DNA of 64,000 bases, taken from assembly GCF_964204645.1 (NCBI RefSeq), contig NC_134027.1:18462485-18526484 (forward strand). Reading direction: 5' to 3'. Of this stretch, positions 42,701 to 54,700 are shown in pieces. The position numbers and the translations under genes are program-made. The notes beneath the pieces were generated by a model that had not been told where the DNA came from, did not search any database, and was given only the letters and a program-made list of their open reading frames with translations. Numbering within the stretch: the first letter of the stretch is position 1; every line of letters starts with the position of its first letter. This DNA comes from Tubulanus polymorphus. Its lineage: Eukaryota; Nemertea; Palaeonemertea; Tubulaniformes; Tubulanidae.

Positions 42701-45700
42701 TGATGTTTGTCCAAACTTTTTCCAAAAGTAGGACAAAGAAGGACTTAGAAGGACCGCTGGAAACCCTGAGTCGATTTATTTGTATTTCTTTAGGTATTTC
42801 TATAATGTATTCAACGCTCTGTAGTATGATTGTACTGTGTTTGAAGCATATCAAATCCTGCAATTCATCATTTTGTTAAGCAACATTTTGCATGCTAATG
42901 AACAGCACTGTATTCAAACCTGTGAATTCTTGGCTAGGTATCGGTCTGGTTCTTTCTATACGTACTTGTACGGTACAGTAATTGTAAATATTCATATCAA
43001 TTTGAATTTGCTGAATTTCTAACTAAATGTTGGCCTTTTTGAATGCGAATTGTTAGTCTAAATTTTGTAGAAATTGTAGCAAACTTCACTCAGTCATTTT
43101 GTCGTTGTTCTGTCGTAAATAAATGAGCGTATTGGAGCTATGCATAATCATTGTCGTCGTTTGTTTTTGAGAATTAAGAAAACCACCTACATGGCTTTTA
43201 CCAAAATTTATGTATTTTTGCTATTAAATTAAAAAACATAAACTAAACATACGGTTTCCTTTGAACAGACTTTCTTTAAATTTTAAAAAGACTCATTTTT
43301 ATGTTTTTCACTAGAGCAAACTTAAACAAACCTAAAAGTTAAGTCAAGAATCTGAAAGCGTTAAAGAGTAACACGGTCCTGAATAATTCGAGGTCTCAAT
43401 AGGACAGTACCAGTTGCCATCCCTTGTTCAAGTGTTCAGTACTTTGCTTTTATGGAAAGAAAATTAAAATCTTCTAACTTAACCTACAGGCACTGATGTC
43501 CCCGTGGTGGCAGATAATATATGGAAAAAATCAAATTGTCTCACAACAAAAGGTTTGGTTTTCCATGGCTTGTATGAACCCTGATTTGATATAATCACGC
43601 CTACTGGCCTGATTTTAATCATGTGTTCCGAAATCTCTTACGATTCATCTTTATCAGTTTCTGCATCAGATGCAGCATCTTCAGATTCATCTAAACTTTC
43701 ATCATCGTCCTCACGATCTGATGTGTTACTTGTATTTACAGAATTCGTCGAAGATGAATTTGAATTTTGAATTTTTGGTTTATAATCAGTTATTATAACG
43801 GTCACATTGTTTACGGTTACTGCCATATGCTGAGCACTTGTGCGGTCTATATTTTTCAAACGAGGTGACCTGTATGAAAGATAAAATACATGTACAATGA
43901 AGCTGGTCATCTATCTGTAACAAGTTCCTAATATTTCAAACAAAAAGAGAAAAGTTATGTCAATTTGATTACCGGTAAGTTATTTGAAACTTGTTCATAT
44001 TATATAGGACTATGCATAAAATAATAGCTAAGCTTGGTACTAAGTATCCTCGGCATTACATACAAGCGTTTTGCCGAAGTCAAATTTGGCCTGACCAAAA
44101 AAGTCAGACCAGGCCCCCCAAGAAAAGTTGTGTTACTAATTAAAACATGTGAATTGAGATTCCGCAAGTGATTCACTTGCGCGCGGTGAATCCCCCGACC
44201 ATTTCCAAGACCATTTACCTGTATTCTTTGTTAAAACTACAGTTTAAACTACAGAATTGAATGACGTGAAATTTTGCTATTGTTTCTTTTAAACATAAAC
44301 TTATGATAATAGTCTGGAGTTATGTTTTGAATGAAATTGAACAAAATTTGGCTTAGGCTACTCTTTATTCTATAATACTTTTATGAAATAACTGTTATAA
44401 CTCGAAAGTTTCTTCTTTACAAACATAAACATGAAATGAAATTCTTAATATGGACTTTCCTAAATTCATATGATGGTGTATGTTTAGTTTAATCCAGTAT
44501 AAAAATTAACTGTCAGTATATATACTCAAGAGTCTGAGCATAAATAATTCATAAGGATTTCATCATAGACCTACTCCTTATTCTAAAGATTTAGAATACT
44601 GAACTGTCAATCAATATGACCTACGGTATATGTAACTCTGCATGCAGCCCCCTTTCCCCCACTTGGCACTGTAATAAAGTTTCTCATAATGTACACACGG
44701 AATTCTTCTCAGCTGTTCTCGATCCTGTTTCTAGTGGAATCTTTACCACAGTTAGACAATCTATTTTGATAAATAGAACAATTTCCAAAATTCACTGTCC
44801 TTCCTATAAAATTCATTGCCTTTCACGGCTGTGAATCATTTTTCAATTCACTGCTTTCACAGTCCGCGACGAAACCTGGCAGTGGAATAATTTGCAGTTT
44901 CCAAGAAAACTTTATCTAGGCCACACGCAAGGCGTGCTTTTCATATACATGCACAGATCAATACACCTCATAGCTGTGAGTATACTTTATGCGCTAGCTT
45001 GCTGCTAAGTATTTTCAGGTCACAAGAAATTACAATTAATTACAAATTCTATCAAACAGAAAACAAAGGACTCATATTCTGCTGATGAAATGTCAAACTT
45101 GTACGCGCCAGCTAGCAGCGTGTTACAGTATCAATAGTAGTCTATACTTTAGTAGTGTGAGCATGTGTGTGTTTGTGTGTGTTCGCTAACACTTCAATGT
45201 CAATCAAAACAATCACCAGGTATTAAAATGAAACCATACCTATGGCGTATATGTGAAATAATCATATCCTCACCAGCAATGAGCATTTGGAATTGGCCAA
45301 TGAAACATTCGCCATTTTGGCTTTCCCATATTTATTTTGGTAGCGCCGGAATTCCCCCGTATATCCCAAAAAGAGCCAATCACATTCGCTCGTAGAGACA
45401 GCACCCCCCCCCCCCCATCGAGGTCATTGCAATTTTATACGCAAGAGCCAAGAATTTTCCCGCCCAAAACATTTTTCGTAGAACTCTAACAAAGTTGACC
45501 TAGTCATCGACGGAGGTTCGCCATGTCTTCAATCGCATCGGTTATACGTCGTTTAAGAGAACCAATGAAACAAGTGTTTACACAAAAAAACGTACCGCGA
45601 TTTTAAATAATTGGCTCAATGCCATCTTCAATATCACTAACAAAGGTAAACCAAAAAGTAACTCGAAGAAGCCGTAAATTAGTCATTTATCCTTGAGTCC

Positions 45701-48700
45701 GTGCGTATAGTTCACATACAACCCGGGGTGGCGCTATTTGTGATGCCAACTATGACAATCAATGCAAGCACGTGTGAGCACTAGAACGTGAAGCCTATGT
45801 ATAATCAATAGAATAAACATCATATGTTCACTGCATTCACAGACCTACAGCGCTACTCACTTATATATCATTATCGTGTCATATACAACGGTAGCAACTG
45901 TATACGATGGTAAGAGTTTATTAATTCAAATCACTCCCAAAACGATAAAATATCGCATGAAATGCCTAGTGAAATGACTGGAAGCGACGAGCGTTTGTCA
46001 GAGATGACGTCAGAAATGCACACCTTCTAACATAAACAATTACAGTGAGCACGTGCTGAAATTGCCGATTTAAAAGTCGTATTTCTCAGTAATGGCTGAA
46101 CCAAAATTCAAACCAGTTGCATATTTGATATTTGTGAATACATGACATTTGAAAATGACTTAAACATAATATTCTATGTTGACAGCATTTGCTCTTTAAA
46201 GTTATAATGTCTACATCAGAATATATTAGACCAGTTGCATTTGTGTTTTAGAGGAGAATATTGAATAGTTACCGGGACTGTAATATGCTAGAATGAAATC
46301 AAATGTTTGTCTGGGGTTAAATTAGTACTTAAGTGTTCATATATCAATTTTATATTTGATTATTAACCCTTTTATAGACACCGTTTACGGATGTCAAGGA
46401 GCCGTGTTTGAAACTGGTGCATTTCATATTTTATGAAGGGTTTCCAGTGGTAAGGCCTGGGTAAAAAAAATTACTAAGAAGGACTTTTTCAGCAAATTTC
46501 AGACCCAAAAGGAAGGACTTTTGGACTCAGAAAGAAGTTCTTTCCAGTGAAATGAGGGCCCATAAGGGCACATTTTGGCAATGCCTTCACTGGGATATTA
46601 GTCATTTAGACCAGTCATACATTTCAGGGTGATTCCATAATACTTTCCTGTAGGCTATATTCAATCTTACTGACAATTGAATTAACAGGCCTGAGTAATA
46701 AAATGTTTCAACAGTCGAATTCGCGACAAAATTCACGACAGAATTTGCAAATTTGGAAGGACTATTTTATCAAAAGGAAGGACTTAGCGTCAATAAGATG
46801 GACAAAAATGATGTTTGTCCAAACTTTTTCCAAAAGTAGGACAAAGAAGGACTTAGAAGGACCGCTGGAAACCCTGAGTCGATTTATTTGTATTTCTTTA
46901 GGTATTTCTATAATGTATTCAACGCTCTGTAGTATGATTGTACTGTGTTTGAAGCATATCAAATCCTGCAATTCATCATTTTGTTAAGCAACATTTTGCA
47001 TGCTAATGAACAGCACTGTATTCAAACCTGTGAATTCTTGGCTAGGTATCGGTCTGGTTCTTTCTATACGTACTTGTACGGTACAGTAATTGTAAATATT
47101 CATATCAATTTGAATTTGCTGAATTTCTAACTAAATGTTGGCCTTTTTGAATGCGAATTGTTAGTCTAAATTTTGTAGAAATTGTAGCAAACTTCACTCA
47201 GTCATTTTGTCGTTGTTCTGTCGTAAATAAATGAGCGTATTGGAGCTATGCATAATCATTGTCGTCGTTTGTTTTTGAGAATTAAGAAAACCACCTACAT
47301 GGCTTTTACCAAAATTTATGTATTTTTGCTATTAAATTAAAAAACATAAACTAAACATACGGTTTCCTTTGAACAGACTTTCTTTAAATTTTAAAAAGAC
47401 TCATTTTTATGTTTTTCACTAGAGCAAACTTAAACAAACTTCGCTTATAAATATTGACAATCCTACAGTTCAGGTTATAGAAACCTCATAGAATTTTTAG
47501 GTCTACAAATTAATGACTAACTATCTTGGAAATTGCATTTTAATCTTTTATCCATGAAGTTAACCCGTTTCATAGGTATCATCAGCAAATGCATTTATTT
47601 TTGACCCAAAGAAACGTTATTGCAGATATATCATTCATTTAAATATTGCCACTAATCATATTTTAACATCATTTGGGGTAATACAGCTTCCATTGATCGT
47701 CTGGTTAAATTACAAAAGAAAGCGATTCCTATAATTTTAAGTAGATAACTTAGCCCATACCTCTCCCTTATTCAAAGCTAAAAAAATCTTAACATTAAAT
47801 GACAAATTTTTGGCAAGGTTGAGAGTTTATATATCTTTATATGAATAACAAACTACCTGATATCTTCAAAAATTACTTCCCTCCATTTGTGAATATGCAA
47901 TGTTCTCGATCTGGTAGCAACAGAAACATTCGATATGAACAGTTTAACGTATTGGAACTCAAGAATTTCACTATGTAGTGTCAATTACTCCTCAAACAGT
48001 TTTTATGCACATATGAAAAAAGTGTCAGGGCAGATTTGGGCGGCTTGAGGATAAATAGGCTTGAGTCCTAATGGGTTATATGGACCATAATAAAATCTTC
48101 TATGAAAGTAAATGGACCCAAAATTTGGAATAGTTAATCACTTCATTTAAAAACCCTGCCATCCATTAAAATCTTCAAACCAATTTCAACGGACAACCAT
48201 TTTTACATTGACCGCTTGAGGCTGCCGATAAAATACACGCCGGCCCTACACAGATCATAGATAGCTTTGTCATTCCACCAGCATCCCCATGTCAGGGTCT
48301 TACATTTATATCGGACTTCCAATCGTGTATACCTCCGCCATTTTGACCGAATAATCCGATTTACTCATCATTTCTATTTATACCTGCCGCTTCTGATAAA
48401 ATTATACATCCATTATTATTACAATACGTCTTCTAATGATATTCAATGCAATATAATATTTAGACGTTCAAAAAGAGGTCATTATATAATCACAGGAAGA
48501 CATTCTACATCTTTGCCAATAATATTTTGCAAAATAGCTTGTATGTGTACACATAGACCTGTGACGTTTTGCACATCGATTAACCGTCGTGAGTTGTAAA
48601 ATGACGCTGAATGGTTAACATTGTTTAGGTTTCATAATGGTAACGTTTTATAAGGCATCAAAAAAGTATGAGTGTTCCTAGGTTATCATTTCAGAGACTA

Positions 48701-51700
48701 AACTTTCTACCTTATACTTTAACATTCTTTCGACACCAATAAATATCATGTAGTTATTATGTTTTCTCAGTTCTTTGTAAATCTTGCTTGTTATTATATC
48801 ATAATAGGCGCCCTCATGATTATCATCATTATGATGACCATGAATTTGTCAATAAAGTCAAAGTTAAAAGCAAGCTGAACCAAAGAATGCAAAAATAGGC
48901 CAATGTTCAATGATCTTTTTTAACTTAGAGAAATATCAAATTTTTAAAATATGAAATGTCACCCTCTTGACAAAAGTGTGATTAATGAAATGAAGATGTG
49001 AATTAATTTCATCGCTTAAAGAACGTGAATAAAGGTTTTTTATTTTGCATTTAGACCTATTTAAGTGTGCTACTTTTTTATTGATTTTAGGTGACTTTCG
49101 AGTCATATTAGTAGCTACGTCATTTAAGCTAAAAATCAAAATTAGATTGAAGATAAATGAATATGAGTCCATTTGAGACAATTACCAGCACAGTTCTTTC
49201 TTGGATACTAGGGGCCAGTTGAGCAACTGATCCTGCAGATTATTGCGTTATTTCTGAAGCATTTAATTTTCCAGCAAAATTGTTATTTTCTTTTTAGCTC
49301 AATGCCAGTTTGGTTTTGATGGAAAATTGGAAACTCTTTGAAAAGCATTCATGTGCAAAACTAAATTACAGTCATATCATGAAGACAGCCTGATAATTGA
49401 TTGAAAACCATGTAAAAATTGCCAATTAAATTGCTTCACGAATTAATTAGGAAAAAATACTTTTGGGACGCATTGTACACTGGTCGTATTTTTACCAAGT
49501 GATATGGTTGTAATTCTAACTGAACTTACCTGAGTCTGCTACTGTGTGACGATGAACCTGATGCTGAATTGGACAACTCTTTCCTTTCTTTTTTGCTCAG
49601 TTTTTCTTTTTTCGGAGGTGGTGGTGGTGCGTATTGTTGGGCTACCTGGGCAACCAAATGTGGATTTAATCTTGGTTTTCTAGAATTAAACAAAACTGTC
49701 ATATAAATTTGTGCCCATCCTTTAAGTGAAAGAAATCCTCCGGTCCGCATTTTATAAATACCCCAGATCAAATGATGTCGTACTGGGAATACCATTTTTC
49801 CATTCATTGCAGTATTACTCAGATAAGGTAATAGCGTTGATCGCAGATCATTGCGTTTTTATTTTTTGTTTTAAATTAAAACGAAATAGAAACATGTATC
49901 AAACTAGTAACTACCGTGATTCAACGCATTTTGTGTACACGCATCAAATGCACACACAAATCAATAACAGCTCCCTTCTTTTCGAGTGCAAATTTCAGTA
50001 TTTGGATGATTTACAAGCTTAAAATATATTGTTTCATTAATAACGCCTAATAGATGCGATTTGAAAGATTTCAACTAAACGCAAGTGAAAACGAAGTTGA
50101 GATTCTTCTAGGCTGTACTGAATATCGGCAACTTGGAGCTGGCCGTTATCAGCCAAGGGCGTACAGGCTAGGTAACGAGGGGTCCAGGGATACCATGCCC
50201 ACTTCGTGTAATGCTTAAAATCTGACGATTTCAATATTCAATCAACACCCCTAGTGAACAACAGCAACTTATCACAATCTTAGACCTTGTAATGAGCTTG
50301 AATTTTGCAATTGATTATGACTAGGCATAGGCCTATGAGCACGAATGTGAACATGGAAATTTCATGTTATTCTGCTATTTACACCCCTGGGGAACATTCA
50401 GGAAGCAAAGGCCTTGAAACTCACCATAATCAGATTCAGAGGGTATGTCATAAGCAACAAAAATTTAGCAATTGATTGTGGTTATAAAATATGCATGCAC
50501 CAATATAAATAGAACAAGAAACTTGGGATCCAGGAACACCATTCCCACTTGGAAAGTGGTCTGAAATGCTCGACAATCTGACAACTTCTAAACTCAATAT
50601 ACAGAAACCAATGACTTTGAAACCGACTACAAGATCCCCAAGGGGCACTATTGCCAGCCTGTGAGATTTCATAAAATGGCAAATGATGCATTCTGTGGGT
50701 TATGTCAAAATACACTCTCAGTTCAGAGTCAATACCTGTAATTCAGGCAGTGCAATCATGTTAATTTACGCAGTACAATCATGTTTTTATTTAAGTAGCA
50801 TAGACAGGGAGCTGACAGGAACAAATAATCCCTCAAATAAATCTTTTACCTTGGGGAGCGTTCATAAATTACGTACCTCTATTGGGGGAGGGGGTTACTG
50901 GATTTTGGCACAAAGTAGTACATGGGGGAGGGGGTCAGCAAAAAAGGTACGTACTTTGAGGGAGGGGGTATTAATCAATCTTGGTACGTACTTTTTGCAC
51001 CCAAACCCAAATGAAAATAGCCGATAATGGTGTTTTATCGGCTTTTACTATCGGGTATATAAAATCAATAAACAACAATACTTGCTTAATTCTTTAGTAG
51101 TGTCATTTATTGCATATTGGACTTTCGTTCTATGTGTGCTTGGTATAAATAAGGGGGGTCATCTGTGCCATGGCACGTACCTAAGACTAGAAGGGTCAGT
51201 GAATTTGGTACAAAGGTGGTACAAGGGGGAGGGGGTCAGAAAAACGGGAGATTTTTAGGTACGTAATTTGTGAACGCTCCCTTGGTCGTATTGATTTGAA
51301 TGCGGAATAGAATTGAATTCTGAAATTTGCTCAGTAAAACAAAATACCATTGGATTTGATGTTTTATTTGTTCAATTTGTCAGATTTGAAAAGATTTGTT
51401 CAGAAAATAACAGAATTATGACTGTGAAACTGTAGATGTTGAGATTCTATCACGAAGCTGCGCCAAGCGAGTATACGTGTTGCGTAGATTCTCATGTGAT
51501 GGACTAGACTTCTCCGATAAAATCGTCAAAAAGAGCTACGAAACCAATTCAAAATATAGTTTTGATCATCTCAAAAAAAAATAAAACACTTGGAACCTTC
51601 TACAATTTGGAGTTTGCAAGAGTAGGGGATCTCTGTTTAAATGTAGTTCTAGGATGAATACAAGTCACCCAAATTTCAGTGCATTTTGCCTTTGAGATAG

Positions 51701-54700
51701 GTGACCCAACACTAGCGCCACTAACGGCAGTGGCTAACATTAAAATCATCTGAATAGAAGTATTAAGTAAAATTGAATTGGATTTTATATTTTTTTGCAG
51801 AATAAAATTTGATTGAATTTGCAGTTCGAGCACATGGCTTATTAGCTCATCAAGGTCATCCATGCGAAAAAATCAATTTTCCCGGACTTTGCATGATTGT
51901 CAATGATATTTTCAGTAGTGCAAGTAAAAATATTCCTCCCTAAGACCAAATCAACTAAAGATTTCACAGAAACCGATCTTGAAATAAGATAAGTAATAGG
52001 CTGGCCTCATATCTCATGAGCTATGTCATCGAGTGTGGTGAAAAAAATATGCAAAGATCCCAATAAAAATGGATATACAAAGTGATTCAACTTCAATTTT
52101 ACTTACACTCAAACCCATCAAGTATCAGAGAGACAACACACAATTCACAAATTTAATTACACAGTAGAAAAGTTACAAATTCAAGAACACAATATACTTT
52201 TTTATATCAACAAACAGAAATAACAAGAGTAAATATAGCTGCAAAGCAGCGATAACGGGTTTTCTAAGCTGCAACTGCATTCGTACTATCGTAGAACATT
52301 GGCTAGATATTGTTTCTTCGCACGATCATATGGGGAGACACCATATTGAATCCGTCGAATAACACAGACTTAATATGTGATACTGTGAAAATAATAGAAA
52401 CGGGAAAAACTTGTTAATTCTAAATATCATTTAAAATTCAATTATCATGTCAAATTACTTCCAAATACTCAATTCTTGACTCAAATTATCTTCTAGGTAT
52501 TGAGTTAGAGGCTGTTTTGCACTGTAAATACATAAATTCATGTCTGATTCTATGTAAAATAATCACTTGTCTACTGTTTACTAATATTTTTCACAATGTT
52601 TAAAATCATTATTTGGATTTAAGTTTGAATTGTCTTAGATCATCCTTGCTTACCCGGGATTGATTGCCTCCTGCCGAAGCTCATGCCTAAACAAAGCCTG
52701 GCCGCAGACCGTTTATTAGTCTATTATTACACTTCCAAAGATTCCTTTTGTAGACAGTTTGCCACCAAGCCGCCACCAGCCTATGTATTAAGCCAATCAG
52801 ATGCCTTGTTTTTCACCAGCAAGTTCATTCTATCAATACCAAACATCCGATTCACTAGATAATTGGCTATTAAGAGGCAACCTGTCCACCAAAGAAACCT
52901 TAGATGGAAGTAATACACCAGTAAATGTCTGAGGGCAGGGGTTTGTCTTGGTGTGAGCTTCGGCAGGAAGCAATTAAACCCCTGCAAGCGAGGATGCTTT
53001 AAGTTACGGTACTCAAGTTAGCAAAAAGATGTAACAATGATAGCATAATTTGGCTATCATATTTGAATCTAAATGTATTTTATTAGTCTAATTTGAGCAA
53101 GAACAGAATTCCTGGTGGGGTAGGTGCTCAAAAGCAGTCATGTTATTGTTGGGAATCGACAGATTTGATTAAGATGGCATCTCCGTGAAATAACTAATCC
53201 GAACTAGTTATAGCGTTAACTATGCAGGAGGGAAGGCCTATGAGTGACAAGTCAGTCCGACGAGTCACGAAATGGGAACTTCAATTCAATGAAATTGATG
53301 TCCGCTGGTTTTAACTATCATAAAATCAATAATCATAAACGGCACCATCACTTACTATCGCTGCTGCTACAGTCAGTCTTAATCGATGCAGTAGGTAGGT
53401 ATTTTCAACTAACTTTAGGCTTTTTTAATATTGGCGACAAGATCACACCGACGCTGAAATTTTCTGATGCTAAATAGTATGACCACCGATGTGGCACACA
53501 CGCCCTAATGGACCAGACCAATTCAATTCAAAATAAAACTATGGGCCCAGGGACACTATGCCCACTTGAAAAGTGATTTCAAATGCAGGGATGAAAACAG
53601 AGGCGTTTAAAAAACGCGGAAAAATTTGAAATAAAAGTATTAGACGCTATCTATTGCTGGCCAAGCCAGCAGTCGCCAGCACCGAAGGTGCGAAGTCCCT
53701 AAAGGGGGGTTTGGAGGACCTTCTCGGAGAAAATTTTGAAATTTCAAGGAGTTTTTGGCGCACATGAGGCCCATTTTCCTATGACAAAATAAGACTGCTG
53801 CCACGCGGTTGATCATTCGTTGTTTATGTCTTCAGTACATAAAAAGGATGGCTCCAACAATATGCAAATCACTAGAACATGTTCATACTTAAATGAACTT
53901 GTCAATAAATAGTAGAGTCCCAAGAGGAGCCCCTATCTATAATCTTCCAATCTATCACTCAAGCCAAGCGTATTGTGCCTGAATCAAAACAATGACTACT
54001 TTTATTGAGCACGTAGGCTATGCTTTGTTGGATGAATTGAAGCGCGCGACCGCAGATTCCAAAGAAAGATTTCCTGCCCAGTGCTATTGCATGTTTATAT
54101 ATTATTGATCTGCACAGTGGTTCTAGCCAACAGCGGTGTTTTGCAATGATCTTGCAAAAAAAGATTTCAGAGATCGTTATAAGATGCTTTTACGGTCTGT
54201 TCTTTAAGTATGCTACGATCTAACTAACAACTTTTCCCCAAGACCCTTAACCCCCCCCCCCCCCACCCCTATAATTTTCTCAATAGATCTATATCGATCA
54301 AAAGAATGATAACAAGAAAATTAATTTTAGAAAATTATTTGACGCCTGCGAAAAAAATGTAGAATTTCTGGGCTAAGCTAATGTGGAATTGCAAATTTGA
54401 AATCGAAGTTTTAAGAAATTTAGGGAATGATGAGATTTGGCGATTGGGTAGATGATACAGGTCTTCGACTCTAGTAGTGGTTTAAATTTTTTTATAGAAA
54501 ATTCTCAATAATTGATCGCGAACTTGCGACCGACTTCATTTACTTATGCCTCTAAGCTGGTCTGCAACTTCATTGCCTCCATGTTTGAAGAAAGAGCTCT
54601 TCTGATATCTGCTTCATCATGACTTCGAGCATATCGTGTGGCCTAGCCAGCTGGCCCGGGCCACGGGTTTGGCTGTCACTCGATATCCTAGAGTCTTGAG

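Larger units (their letters stand above)
39223..43330. repeat. Tandem duplication, unit 1 (4,108 bp)
   Basis: Directly abuts unit 2 (43331-47438) with a constant offset of 4,108. Two base differences were seen (39424 T/43532 C; 41528 G/45636 A); I did not align every base. It contains the RYBP terminal exon (39530-39761), a hAT-like MITE and, at its right end, about 100 bp of a LINE fragment. Only a single shared base (C) is seen at the junction. Confidence 0.95.
43331..47438. repeat. Tandem duplication, unit 2 (4,108 bp)
   Basis: Same content and orientation as unit 1, including the RYBP terminal exon at 43638-43869. Its right end continues into the rest of the LINE fragment (to about 48185), showing that this is the original right flank. 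The left flank of unit 1 is the original left side. Confidence 0.95.

Noticed and set aside
42595-42879. 94-aa open frame (and its duplicate at 46703-46987)
   Set aside because: It lies mostly in a hAT-like MITE with repeated AAGGACTT words; the duplicate is identical only because the whole segment is a recent tandem copy, not through selection.
48267-48599. 110-aa plus-strand open frame
   Set aside because: Falls in a dispersed repeat; the second copy (55025-55492) carries changes that do not keep the frame, and composition is not protein-like.
50683-51027. 114-aa plus-strand open frame
   Set aside because: It runs across a repeat and into the nested MITE, including low-complexity GGG-rich sequence; no support as a gene.
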